DNA of 64,000 nucleotides, taken from positions 63,440,052 to 63,504,051 of the forward strand of contig NC_057815.1 of the NCBI RefSeq assembly GCF_910594005.1, in the 5' to 3' direction. Under the pieces are notes generated by a model. That model was given only the letters and a program-made list of their open reading frames with translations, was not told the DNA's origin and did no database searches. The DNA is from Cervus elaphus (lineage: Eukaryota; Chordata; Mammalia; Artiodactyla; Cervidae). Below, one piece after another: positions 44,138 through 55,965 of this stretch. Within the stretch, counting starts at the first letter, position 1. Each line of letters opens with the position of its first letter. A program made the position numbers and the translations under genes.

Positions 44138-45094
44138 TCAGCAAAATTTCTTGCTCAAAGAAAAGACCTGGATAAATTTCTCCTGAATTTGCTTGGTCTT
44201 AACTCCATAAATGATGGGGTTGAGAGTGGGTGGTACCACCACATAAAGATTGGCAAGAAGAATATGTACATGTAATGGTATACTGTGGCCCCCAAATCGG
44301 TGAGCAAAGAATGAAAAAAAGGCTGGGGTATAGAACAGTAATATAACACACACATGGGAGCCACAAGTACCCAGAGCCTTGAGCCGGGCATCTTGGGAAG
44401 GAATTCTAAACACAGTACAAAGTATTAGGGCATAAGAGATGATGATAAGCACCACATCCAGGCATGTGGAAAATAGAGCCACAATAACCCCATAGTAGAT
44501 GTTGACCTGAATGCTATCACAGGCAAGCCTGGCAATGCCCATATGTTCACAGTATGAGTGACGAATAATGTTCCTTCCACAGTAAGTAAGCCGATAAACC
44601 AGAAAAACCAAGGGGAAACAGATGAGGAAACTCCTAATTATAGAAGCAATGCCTATTTTTCCAATGACTGAGGGTGTTAGAATGGTAGTATATCTTAGTG
44701 GATAACAGATGGCTACATAGCGATCAAATGCCATGGCCAGGAGTATGGCAGACTCTGCTACAAAGATGAAGTGGAGGAAAAACATCTGGGACACACAGCT
44801 ACCAAAAGATATACCCCCTTCTTGGAACCAGAAGATTGCTAACATCTTGGGTGTGGTGACAGTGGAGAGAAAGATATCTGCCAAGGCTAACATGGAGAGG
44901 AAAAGATACATGGGTTCATGAAGACTGTGCTCAGTGAAGATCAGAAATAGCAAGAGGGTATTTCCTACAACAGCGACTATGTACATGGAACAAATGGGGA
45001 TGGAGATCCACGTGTGTGCATCTTCCAGTCCTGGGATCCCAATCATGGTGTACCAAATGTCTCTAAGGTTAGTGTAGTTTGAAGAGGTTGTCAT
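44138..45094 (-). CDS. Olfactory receptor, family 52-like (OR gene 3)
   Basis: An intact 318-residue class I odorant receptor of OR52 type, distinct from the three OR51-like genes here. Diagnostic wording: IGIPGLEDAHTWISIP before TM1, SYCEHMGIARLAC in ECL2 (180-192, with Cys-182 and Cys-192), TVFRIPSQDARLKALGTCGSHVCVILLFYTPAFFSFFAHRFGGH through TM6 and ECL3, and VVPPTLNPIIYGVKTKQIQ in TM7 and the C terminus (286-304). Also visible are the N6-Y-T glycosylation site, GN (44-45), C100 for the disulfide and MAFDRYVAIC (121-130). By eye it is nearest to the OR52D/OR52H group, with OR52D1 the best guess. The start is the first Met, 15 residues before the IGIPGLE motif, as usual. No defect was seen. 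Confidence 0.96.
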   Translation of the reverse strand: MTTSSNYTNLRDIWYTMIGIPGLEDAHTWISIPICSMYIVAVVGNTLLLFLIFTEHSLHEPMYLFLSMLALADIFLSTVTTPKMLAIFWFQEGGISFGSCVSQMFFLHFIFVAESAILLAMAFDRYVAICYPLRYTTILTPSVIGKIGIASIIRSFLICFPLVFLVYRLTYCGRNIIRHSYCEHMGIARLACDSIQVNIYYGVIVALFSTCLDVVLIIISYALILCTVFRIPSQDARLKALGTCGSHVCVILLFYTPAFFSFFAHRFGGHSIPLHVHILLANLYVVVPPTLNPIIYGVKTKQIQEKFIQVFSLSKKFC

Positions 45095-45695
45095 CTTTTA
45101 CTCTGTTCTCTGATGCTGAACCCTGAAATAGGGTGAGGGGGAGAGAGAGAGAGAATGAGAATGAAGTGTCAGGGCTATTTTATCAGGTTAAGTGTGACTC
45201 TTGGCATTGCAGTAATTTATCTGCCTTAAAAAATGATGGTAATAAGTAATGATTCAAGGATGATAAGCCAAACAGGCTTCACTGACATGAAAGTTACCAT
45301 GACTTAATAGAGCTAATGCTACTGGTAATGATAATGAAAATAACAATAATAATAAACATTGAACGGGCTTATAATTTCATTTAGGCACTGTGACCAATAC
45401 ATTATATTTATTGACTTAGCATCATACAAGAAAACTTCTTTATAAGCTCTTGAGTATCATCAGTTTTCCTTCTTGTCTGACTAGTCACTCCTGGTGACTA
45501 ATAGACATTTTTTTTTTTTTTTTTAAGAGCTAAAGAAACAAGTGTTCAGAATACTGGTGTGGCCTTTGAGGGAGCTCAGTAACAATCATTATTCTTATGA
45601 TTTAATATGAAGATTTTCATTATCAAATGAGAAGAACTTAGAAATAGTAATATAAATGTAGATAGTCCTTACTTTGAACAGTGTTTTTCTAGCTT
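45095..45695. other. Upstream region of OR gene 3
   Basis: Contains a (ga)n purine stretch (about 45133-45160) close to the OR start, a T run (45510-45525) and possibly a decayed antisense MIR near 45370-45480. No promoter motif can be called. Confidence 0.35.
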
Positions 45696-45710
45696 AAGAG
45701 TGTGCATATT

Positions 45711-48700
45711 CACGGAACCTTCTCCAGAATAGATCACATCCTGGGCCATAAATATAGTCTTGGTAAATCCAAAAAAATTGAAATCATTCCAGTCATCTTT
45801 TCTGACCATAGTGCAGTAAGATTAGATCTCAACTACAGGGGAAAAAATTGTTAAAAATTCAAAAATATGGAGACGAAATAGCACGCTTCTGAATAACCAA
45901 CAAATCATAGAAGAAATCAAAAAAGAAATCAAAATTTGCATAGAAATGAATGAAAAATAAAACACAACAACCCAAAACCTATGGGACACTGTAAAAGCAG
46001 TGCTAAGGGGAAGGTTCATAGCATTACAGGCTTACCTCAAGAAACAAAAAAAAAGTCAAATAAATAACCTAACTCTACACCTAAAGCAACAAGAGAAGGA
46101 AGAAATGAAGAACCTCAGGGTTAGTAGAAGGAAAGAAATCTTAAAAATTAGGGCAGAAATAAATGCAAAAGAAACTAAAGAGACCATAGCAAAAATCAAC
46201 AAAGCTAAAAGCTGGTTTTTGAAAAAATAAACAAAATTGACAAACCATTAGCAACACTCATTAAGAAACAAAGGGAGAATAACCAAATTAACAAAATTAG
46301 AAATGAAATGGAGAGATCACAACAGACAACACTGAAATACAAAGGATCATAAGAGACTACTACCAGCAGCTCTATGCCAATAAAATGGACAACTTGGATG
46401 AAATGGACAAATTCTTAGAAAAGTATAACCCTCCAAAACTGAACCAGGAAGAAATAGAAGATCTTAACAGGCCCGTCATAAGCAAGGAAATCAAAACTGT
46501 AATCAGAAATCTCCCAGCAAACAAAAGCCCAGGACCTGATGGCTTCACAGCTGAATTCTACCAAAAATTTAGAGAAGAGCTAACACCTATCTTACTCAAA
46601 CTCTCCCAGAAAATTGCAGAAGGTAAACTTCCAAACTCATTCTATGAGGCCACCATCACCCTAATTCCAAAACCAGACAAAGATGCCACAAAAAAAGAAA
46701 ACTACAGGCCAATATCGCTGATGAACATAGATGCAAAAATCCTTAACAAAATTCTAGCAAACAGAATCCAACAACGTATTAAAAAAATCATGCACCATGA
46801 CCAAGTGGGCTTTATCCCAGGAATGCAAGGATTCTTTAATATCTGCAAATCAATCAATGTAAAACACCACATTAACAAATTGAAAGATAAAAACCATATG
46901 ATTATCTCAATAGATGCAGAGAAAGCCTTTGACTAAATTCAACACCCATTTATGATAAAAACTCTCCAGAAAGCAGGAATAGAAGAAACATACCTCAACA
47001 TAATAAAAGCTATATATGACAAACCCACAGCAAGCATCACCCTCAATGGTGAAAAATTGAAAGCATTTCCCCTAAAATCAGGAACAAGACAAGGGTGCCC
47101 ACTCTCACCACTGCTATTCAACATAGTGTTGGAAGTTTTGGCCACAGCAATCAGAGCAGAAAAAGAAGTAAAAGGAATCCAGATAGGAAAAGAAAAAGTG
47201 AAACTCTTGCTGTTTGCAGATGACATGATCCTCTACATAGAAAACCCTAAAGACTCTACCAGAAAATTACTAGAGCTAATCAATGAATATAGTAAAGTTG
47301 CAGGATATGAAATTAACACACAGAAGTCCCTTGCATTCCTATACACTAACAATGAAGAAACAGAAAGAGAAATTAAAGAAACAATACCATTCACCATTGC
47401 AACAAAAAGAATAAGATACTTAGGAGTATATCTACCTAAAGACACAAAAGACCTATATATAGAAAACTATAAAACACTGATGAAAGAAATCAAAGAGGAC
47501 ACAAACCGATGGAGAAACATACCGTGTTCATGGATTGGAAGAATCAATATTGTCAAAAGGGCTATACTACCCAAAGCAATCTATAGATTCAATGCAATCC
47601 CTATCAAGCTACCAACGGTATTTTTCACAGAAGTAGAACAAATAATTTCACAATTTGTATGGAAATACAAAAAACCTTGCATAGCCAAAGTAATCTTGAG
47701 AAAGAAGAATGGAACTGGAGGAATCAACCTGCCTGGCTTCTGACTATACTACAAAGCCACATTCATCAAGACAGTATGGTACTGACACAAAGACAGAAAT
47801 ATAGATCAATGGAACAGAATAGAAAGCCCAGAGGTAAATCCACGAACCTATGGACACCTTATCTTCAACAAAGGAGGCAAGGATATACAATAGAAAAAAG
47901 ACAACCTCTTTAACAAGTGGTGCTGGGAAAACTGGTCAACCACTTGTAAAAGAATGAAACTAGAACACTTTCTAACACCATACACAAAAATAAACTCAAA
48001 ATGGATTAAAGATCTAAATGTAAGACTAGAAACTGTAAAACTCCTAGAGAAGAACATAGGCAAAACACTCTCTGACATAAATCACAGCAGGATCCCCTAT
48101 GACCCATCTCCCAGAATATTGGAAATAAAAGCAAAAATAAACAAATGGGACCTAATGAAACTTAAAAGCGTTTTCACAACAAAGGAAACTATAAGCAAGG
48201 TGAAAAGACAGCCCTCAGATTGGGAGAAAATAATAGCAAACGAAGCAACAGACAAAGGATTAATCTCAAAAATATACAAGCAACTCCTGCAGCTCAATTC
48301 CAGAAAAATAAATGACCCAATCAAAAAATGGGCCAAAGAACTAAACAGACATTTCTCCAAAGAAGACATACAGATGGCTAACAAACACATGAAAAGATGC
48401 TCAACATCACTCATCATCAGAGAAATGCAAATCAAAACCACAATGAGGCACCATTACACGCCAGTCAGGATGGCTGCTGTCCAAAAGTCTACAAGCAATA
48501 AATGCTAGAGAGGGTGTGGAGAAAAGGGAACCCTCTTACACTGTTGGTGGAAATGCAAACTAGTACAGCCACTATGGAGAACAGTGTGGAGATTTCTTAA
48601 AAAACTGGAAATAGAACTGCCATATGACCCAGCAATCCCATTTCTGGGCATACACACTGAGGAAACCAGATCTGAAAGAGACGCATGCATCCCAATGTTC

Positions 48701-48937
48701 ATCTCAGCACTGTTTACAATAGCCAGGACACGGAAGCAACCTAGATGCCCCTCAACAGAAGAGTGGATAAGGAAGCTGTGGTACATATACACCATGGAAT
48801 ATTACTCAGCCGTTAAAAAGAATTCATTTGAATCAGTCCTAATGAGATGGATGAAACTGGAGCCCATTATACAGAGTGAAGTAAGCCAGAAAGATAAAGA
48901 ACATTACAGCATACTAACACATATATATGGAATTTAG
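45711..48937 (+). pseudogene. L1 ORF2, 5'-truncated with few defects
   Basis: C-terminal ~1,050 codons of L1 ORF2. It begins in the endonuclease (SRIDHILGHK-type codons near 45731-45760) and continues through the reverse transcriptase fingers (NLPANKSPGPDGFTAEFYQKF near 46510), PISLMNIDAKILNKILANR (46700-46770) and the FADDMILY catalytic motif (47212-47235). It ends with the Cys-rich domain and the YDPAIPFLGI region. Open pieces are 46000-46230, 46385-46936, 46952-47743, 47954-48508 and 48584-48937. Known breaks are a stop at 46934-46936 right after the IDAEKAFD motif A, one at 47741-47743, and one near 48506. Most of the endonuclease and all of ORF1 are absent, so it could not move itself. 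Confidence 0.92.
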
Positions 48938-49294
48938 AAAGATGGTAATGATAACCCTATATGCAAAACAGAAAAAGAGACACAGATGTACAGAACAGAC
49001 TTTTGGACTCTGTGGGAGAAGGCAAGGATGGGATGTTTCGAGAGAACAGCATCAAAACATGTATATTATCTATAGTGAAACAGATCACCAGCCCAGGGTG
49101 GATGCATGAGACAAGTGCTCGGGCCTGGTGCACTGGGAAGACCCAGAGGGATCGGGTAGAGAGGGAGGTAGGAGGGGGGATTGGGATGGGGAATACATGT
49201 AACTCCATGGCTGATTCATGTCAATGTATGACAAAACCCACTACAATATTGTAAAGTAATTAGACTCCAACTAATAGAAATAAATGAAAAAAAA
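45711..49294 (+). mobile_element. Young 5'-truncated L1 with perfect target-site duplication
   Basis: L1 from within the endonuclease domain through reverse transcriptase, C-terminal domain, 3' UTR and A-rich tail, ~3.58 kb. It is bracketed by an exact 15-base duplication, aagagtgtgcatatt, at 45696-45710 and 49295-49309. ORF2 is broken by only a handful of stops and frameshifts, in contrast to the L1 at 20-29 kb, so this is one of the youngest insertions in the window. It lies about 0.6 kb upstream of OR gene 3. Confidence 0.93.
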
Positions 49295-49309
49295 AAGAGT
49301 GTGCATATT

Positions 49310-50764
49310 GAAACCATGTTCTCTCTTTGCATGGTCCCAGAATGCATGCATTTCAGGTGAACTAATCCTGTGCAAAGCAAGGACTGATAAATCATCATAA
49401 CACAGATTATATGTCCTCTCATCACTCACGTACATTACCTTCCTCCCTCCAATCTCACATGCCTACCCCGCTTTTTCTCTTTTCCCATTTATTTCTCCCA
49501 GCTCATATTCAAATATTTGCCCTTTCTTTCTCTTCTTCTCTTTTTAGCTCAAATTTAAAAAAAAAAAAAAAAAACAGCTTGTAGATAACAAAATAGAAAA
49601 TGAGTTTCAAGCACTCAAGCATTAAACACGTTAATGAATATTTCTTTAAGCTTGCTCTGTATTTAAACCTCACTGAGGAAGGAATCAAATATAGATCATA
49701 AATATTTTCTATTTCAAGGATTCCTACCCTTGTGAAGGTCATGAAATGTGGACAACAAAACAACTCCCTTCAAAGATCAGGAAGAAATATTTGAGATATT
49801 CAATCACATGTGTATGACACAAAGAAGCATAACCTTCACTAGAGAGATAATGAAAAGATTCGTGGAAGTGTGGTCATTAGTCTGTTTCTCAGAAACAACA
49901 AAGACAAACAAAAAGCTAAAGTAAGGTATTTAAATTACTGTAAAAATAAGATCATCTAGCTTATTGAGAGCTTAGAGATATAAGAAATATGACTTGAGCA
50001 AGTAGATTGTGTCTTGAAGATAAAGAATTTTAAAAGTCAAGATAATGGCTTCGTGGCTTTGAGTTTAGTTTGTCACACAAATAACTAATTTATTAGTCAA
50101 CTGTATTTACTGAGTCTCTAATGTTTTAGCAAAATTTTAAGAAGGATATAATGTGATAAAAAAAATTAAGATTTCTTTTTTCAGAGAAGCTTTGGCTGGT
50201 GGTCAATTCTTTTTTTAAACCTTCTATCTCCCAGTAGCATAGCTAAACAATTATTAATTACAAACTTTGTAATATTGTTCACTAATACATTTCAATTTCC
50301 CTGTAGCTATGAGTTATGTCTTCAGTATCCAGTATAATACATTTTTGTTGAGTAAATATAGTTTAAAAGCTGGTGAAACTTATTGAAATGAAGGAAGATA
50401 GCTACCCAGAGTTGCTCTAGGAAACTTTTCCAACAGATCAAAGCAGTCAGGAATGTAGCTTTAAAAGTGAAAACAGGGCATAGAGAAGAAATATATAGAA
50501 AAAAATAAAAAATAAAAATAGGAAAAAAAAAAATAGACTGCCAGGTCATAGGTTATATGAGGGATAAATGAAAAGCAATAAAATATTTTCAGACATATTG
50601 TTCTGGAAAGAATAATGATACCTCTAACCAATAAAGGGAATAAGCTAGGAGATGCAGAATTCAGAGAAAGTTAATACAATTGTTCTGAAACTATTAATAT
50701 TTAACATGTCTATGGAATGACTGAGGAAATCAATGTGAGTGACTGACCCAAACCTGCTTAGTAC
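49310..50764. other. AT-rich spacer, no gene recognised
   Basis: Gene-free sequence with an A run (49556-49574) and a pyrimidine tract before it, and A-rich runs at 50510-50533. No repeat family was assigned. Confidence 0.35.
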
Positions 50765-50900
50765 CCTGGAAAGAGGACTGGACTAGGTATGAGGCTCTAG
50801 CTGAGCTGTAGCCTCAGTTATGCCATCAACAGACTGAGATCTTGGTAGAGGCATTTCACCACTCTGAACTCTCTATACATCCTAGATTGGAATCAAATTA
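50765..50900 (+). repeat. MIR SINE fragment
   Basis: Sense MIR landmarks in order: ctggaaagaggactggacta, tgagctgtagcctcagttatgcc, agatcttggtagaggcatttcaccactctgaact. Confidence 0.55.
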
Positions 50901-51674
50901 ACTCATAGATGGTTCCCTTCTAGATACAGAAATCTAAACTTCATTTCCCACTTGTGAACAATCCCTTCTTTAACCTTTCTTTGCCTTTGATTTCCTTGAT
51001 CCCATTATACCCCTGTCTTCCTCCTACATTTCCACGGTTCTGAGTCTTTTCTCCGATGCTATTCTTACTCTGATTCTTTGCAGTGGTATCACTATCGCTG
51101 TTGTTATTATTATTGTTATTGCTCTTATTGTTCAGTGCCACTTCCAAGCTGTTGTGTTGATGGTAGAACATCAAATAAAAACATTAGAGCTTCACTAGCA
51201 TCTAGTGAAAACCATTGGGCTTTCACTAGCATCTAGCACAATTTCAAGAAATTAGTGAGGATAAAGTCTGACCACAGACTGCAAGACTTTGGATGTGTAA
51301 CAGCTGAAAACAGCAGTGGTAGGCAACTCAAGAAGATTGGCGCTGAGGAAGGGAAAACAGTAACTAGAAGGATCAAAAGGTGCTAGGATGTTTTCTTTTG
51401 AACAAAAGAAATAAACATGATGCTTAAAGTCAATGGAGTCTGACAGTAAAGAATTTGAAGCAAGAAAGTGAACAGCTTTTGAAACTAAGTTCCCATTATG
51501 GAAAAAAAAAAAAAAAAAACAAATCATTCAAGCTACCATATGGGTGTTCTGCTTCTTTCCTTGAGGCAAAGGGAGTCAGAAGAATATGGGGTATAAGGAA
51601 AATTGTCAAAAAACTCACATTGGATCCAGATATTTATAATAAATTGAAAGGCAATGTTTATTAGGGGACTTCTC
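50901..51674. other. Spacer with simple repeats
   Basis: Contains a (tta/ttg)n stretch (about 51100-51135), a short duplication (ttcactagcatctag at 51191 and 51225) and an A run (51501-51519). No gene was seen. Confidence 0.4.
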
Positions 51675-51678
51675 TGAT

Positions 51679-51893
51679 GGGCTTCCCTTGTAGCTCAGTT
51701 GATAAAGAATCTGCCTGCAGTGCAGGAGACCCGGGTTCAATCCCCGAGTTGGGAAGAGCCCCTGGAGAAGGAAATGGCAACCCACTCCAGTAATCTTGCC
51801 TGGAAAATCTCATGGACAGAGGAGCCTGTTGGGCTGCAGTCCATGGGGTTGCAAAGAATCAGGCAGGACTGAGCAACTAACACTTACTTACTT
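51679..51893 (+). repeat. Bov-tA type SINE (first of a pair)
   Basis: A well preserved full copy: gggcttcccttgtagctcagttgataaagaatctgcctgcagtgcaggagacccgggttcaatcccc, then the body and a gactgagcaactaacactta end. It is close to the family consensus. Confidence 0.9.
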
Positions 51894-51898
51894 ACTTT

Positions 51899-52098
51899 TG
51901 ATGGCTCAGCAGTAAAGAATCCACCTGCCAATGATGGAGACGTGGGCTCAATCCCCAGGTCAGAAACATCCCCTGGAGAAGGAAATGGCAACCCGCTCCA
52001 GTATTCTAGACTGGGAAATCCCATAGTGAAAGGCGCCTGACTGGCTATAATTCATGGGCTCACAAAAGAGTTGGACATGACTGAATGACAAAACAACA
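51899..52098 (+). repeat. Bov-tA type SINE (second of a pair)
   Basis: Starts at gatggctcagcagtaaagaatccacctgcc and runs to gacatgactgaatgacaaaacaac, in the same orientation and only ~6 bases behind the first copy. It lacks the first bases of the head. Confidence 0.87.
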
Positions 52099-54545
52099 AC
52101 AAAATGCATATTAGAGTTAGTGTCAAAGCTCATACAGAAAAAAAATAGAGAGGGCGAGAGAGACAGAGATACTATTGAAAACAAAAGGTATGTAGAACAG
52201 AAAACAAATGAATAAGCCATTGTCCAACAGAAGTGAAGGCTATTGAGGTGAGAGGAGAGAAATATTTTATAACAGACTTGAGGATAACCTGGCAGGAGAG
52301 ACTACACATGACTAAAGAGTCAACTGATTCTTCTTCAGGAAAGTTCAATTTTTCAGAATTAAGAAAAATTAAACAGAAAGAGGAGACCTAATCACAAGAG
52401 AGCATAGTTGGCCGGCAGTTGAAGGAAATGATGAATGAATGCACAAGTGGTTCCCAAAGATAAACAGGATTCCAAGGGACCAAAAGAGAAAAGGCAGATT
52501 TTGTCATGGAAGGGGTAGAGGACAGAGGAATATTTTTCCTGTTCACCTGAAGCTAATCAAGCTCAAAATCTGTCCTGGATCTTTCTAATCTCTTTTCTCC
52601 CTAGCTACAGGTCTGCAATTATATTCCTCGTTCATTTTTTTTGTTTGTTTGTTTCTCTTACGCCCACTCTATCCACTTTCCTTTCAGAAGTACTTTCATC
52701 TTTTAAGTGAAAGTGTACTAATATATTAAAATAAATCCATAAAGATGCAGAAATGAACTGATTTTGAAAACCAGCTTAGATATCAATTCAACCACAGTTT
52801 CTAACATAAGTAGATATAACATGATCCTCATAGTCCACCGTTTAGGCTTCATAAAGAAGCCTTCAGCCATTCAGTTCTATTCTAGAGATGATCTAGAACC
52901 TCAGCATTTTCCATTATAATTTCCATCATTTCCCTTCTCCCCAATACTCACTGGTTATCTCACTCAAAGCAACTTCTTACTGCAGCAGTGAGATCATATT
53001 GAGGAACTGTGGTAGAAGGAGATGCCATAAATAGTGAGGCTGCTGGTCTGAGAAACCTCGGAACTTTGTCAGACACATGTCATCCAACAGCCCTCATGGG
53101 TTTGTTACTCACCAAGATGGAAGTTGCACTAAATGCTCTCCTTTGAATTTTTTTTCTTATTCCCAACATCTTAATATTCTCATATTCTCAGCTTGTGATT
53201 TAAGTAATAATTTACTATTTTCATTTTTTTTACCATCCTAATTCTATCTTGTTCCAAATACATAAGAATACAGTTTCCCATCAGGAAAAAAAAAAAAAAA
53301 AAAGCCTCGGTATGTAAAACCACTATCAGAGCCTCCTGAGATGCCTGCTCTTTCAGTTCTGTGAAACTGGCTTCCACACCCACTACATCTAGCCTTGTGT
53401 CTCAATTCCTTTTGTGTTTTAGATAAAATGAGACAAACTCCTTCTGCACTAAAATATTCCAAAGAGAATTTTAACCAGCAAGCTGAAAATAAATAAAGAA
53501 ACCACACAGAAACCTGTGAGATAGAATGTTAAAAAAAAAAAAAAAAGAATCTCAAGAATCTGTGACTGACTACAGTCAGAGCAAGAAAAACACCAGGTCC
53601 TTTTCTTCTGATGAACCTGACTTTAGATTTATCCCAACTTTTAAATCCTGAAAAATTTCTTGCTCACAAAGACTGGCTGTTTCAAAAGTTATAAATCAAC
53701 CTTCAATGAACCCTTCATTAGCTTGAAAGATCATGGTTTGGCCAAGTAGCCAGAGATTCTCATTATTAACAAATATCATTTCACAAGCATTAGACATGCC
53801 TCCACTCCCAATCTTGGATCTGCTTAAATCATGGCCCTGGGCAGGTGCTATAATGTAAACATATATGGAAGGAAAATAATCACAGGTTCTTTGGAATAGG
53901 AGTGAGACTAGTATAATATCTGAGACTCACAGAACCCCTTCAGAATTCATCAGGCAGTTACCTACTATCCAATATCAGACACCAGGTCCTCATTATCTTC
54001 TTTATTCTACAGCCACAGACTCACAGACATCCCATAAGACAGGCTGTCTATCCTTGATTTAGGTTCCAATGTTGACTCAGAGGCTCGTTCTATAGTTTTA
54101 TCTATCCCAGGAGAACTAAAACCCAAGAGAATTTGGGAATATAGGAAAGCATCTGTGATCTTCTGAGTTCTTGATCCTTTTATTAAGGCCAAGAAAGACC
54201 CACTGAATGAATAACTAGGCTTATGGGAAGATCATACTTCTTTGACAACCCTGGGGAATTAACAACAGCTGTATTAGCAGCAGCAACCAATACATAGACT
54301 GCCCTGACAGACACAAAAAATCATAGAAATATAGGATGTTGTCAAGGTTTTCCATTTATTAAATAAATGAACAGTTGTAAGAGTTGGAAGGTCTATTTTT
54401 TAGTGTTGAGAGAACACAATCCTTAGGAATTTACTGTCTCTCAAAAAACATTAAAAAATCCATGGAAGGGTATAGCCATCAAATATTTCTAAGACTTTTT
54501 TCTTATTAAATATGAGTCAAATATATTAATAGGTACTTGGGCAAA
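52099..54545. other. Spacer, no gene recognised
   Basis: Contains A runs at 53285-53302 and 53531-53546, which may be SINE or retrocopy tails, but no bodies are recognised. Frames such as 53180-53383 and 53244-53507 are low-complexity or featureless. Confidence 0.35.
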
Positions 54546-54640
54546 CTTCAGGAGATGGTGAGGGGCCGGGAGGCCTGGAGTGTTGCAGTCCATGGGGTCA
54601 CAAAGAGTTGGACATGAATGGGTAACAGAATAGCAACAAC
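54546..54640 (+). repeat. BovB/Bov-A 3' terminal fragment
   Basis: The last ~95 bases shared by BovB and its SINEs: caggagatggtgaggggccgggaggcctgg, tgcagtccatggggtcacaaagagttggacatga, then gcaacaac. Confidence 0.78.
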
Positions 54641-54656
54641 ATGTAAAGCAATATAT

Positions 54657-54872
54657 GGGGTTCCCTGGTGACTCAGATCGTATAGAATCTGCCTGGAGTG
54701 CAGAAGACCTGGGTTCACTCCCTGGTTGGGGAAGATTCCCTGGAGAAGGGAATGGCTACCCACTCCAGTATTCTTGCCTGAGAAACCCTGTGAACAAATG
54801 AGCCTAGCGGGCTACGGTCCATGGGATCACAAAGAGGCAGACATGACTGAGCTACTAACCCTTTCACTTTCA
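54657..54872 (+). repeat. Bov-tA type SINE
   Basis: gggttccctggtgactcagatcgtatagaatctgcctggagtgcagaagacctgggttcactccctggttggggaag followed by the full body and gacatgactgagctactaaccctttcactttc. Confidence 0.9.
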
Positions 54873-54989
54873 AAGCAATATACACTCCTCAAACCCTGCT
54901 AACTGTTTAGTTTAGGAAGGGAAATATGTATGTGGGTGAAAATTAGCCTTTAATATCAGCTACTATTGCCATAGTACTTAGCAAGTTTA

Positions 54990-55165
54990 AAATATATTTC
55001 TGATGTACCAGTACTTTTAAAAACACACTGACTCCTGATATTATTATGTTTCCAGTGACTAGATGAGGGCATTGAAGTCCTGAAATTTCATCTGCACATA
55101 TAGTAAGAAATTGAGCTAAAAGTTGAATGTAGGTTTGCCTTTGTCCAATCCTATGCTCTTCTTAG
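54990..55165 (-). repeat. MIR SINE fragment
   Basis: Antisense MIR: ttatgtttccagtgactagatgagggcattgaagtcc, then agtaagaaattgagctaaaagttgaatgtaggt. Weak but ordered match. Confidence 0.5.
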
Positions 55166-55738
55166 ACAACATTGTCATTAAAAATTTAGAGTGGTCAAGC
55201 AAAAGAAGTGCTTTTCCAACAGAACGAAAATCATTAATTTAAAGTCAGAAACTGTTTAGGCATAGTTTATAATTTCTATATGGAAGATACTATGCAAATG
55301 GTATTGGAGTGTATGGATTATACTTATACTCTATGGCAGAGATCCAATACCCCATCATGCACCCACCTCAACCAGAACTGCAATATTAAAAAGAAAGACT
55401 CCAATTTGAAAGGAGTGGGATAAAACATGTGATAATAAATCTACCAGCGTAGTTCTCTATACAGTATCACCCTAATATAATCAGACAGAGGTTGTTTCTG
55501 GCTTGTGCATAACTCTACCCTTGGTTCTTTCTGATGTCCACCTGTGGTTTGCCCTCAGTAATCCAATATACCCCAGCAACACAATAGATAATGCAGGTTC
55601 ATTATTAACTATTTAGCAAACATGAACTCATGGTTTTAGGGAACAGAAAGGTAACAAGATCTATAGCTTATCAATACAAAGTGATTCTTAAAGAACTGTG
55701 GCATTTACAGTTTTAACTATGTTGCTAATTTTTATTTT
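55166..55738. other. Spacer, no gene recognised
   Basis: No supported feature. Confidence 0.3.
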
Positions 55739-55739
55739 G

Positions 55740-55965
55740 AGGGCTTCCCAGATGGTACTAGTGGTGAAGAACCTGCCTGCCAATGCAGGACACTTAAGAG
55801 ACAAGTGTTTGATCCCTGAGATGGGAAGGTTCCCTCGAGGAGAGCATGGAAACCCACTCCAGTATTCTTGCCTGAAGAAACCTGTGGACAGAGGAGATTG
55901 ATGGGCTACAGTCCACAGGGTCGCAAAGATTTAGACACAACTAAAGTGACTTAGAACACATGCAT
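55740..55965 (+). repeat. Bov-tA type SINE
   Basis: gggcttcccagatggtactagtggtgaagaacctgcctgccaatgcaggac, gtttgatccctgagatgg, attcttgcctgaag, gattgatgggctacagtcc, tagacacaactaaagtgacttag. Confidence 0.87.

Noticed and set aside
44733..44921. 62-codon plus-strand frame
   Set aside because: Antisense shadow of OR gene 3.
4498..49294. Active, full-length L1
   Set aside because: All three ruminant-type L1 copies are truncated or broken. Even the youngest lacks ORF1 and most of the endonuclease.
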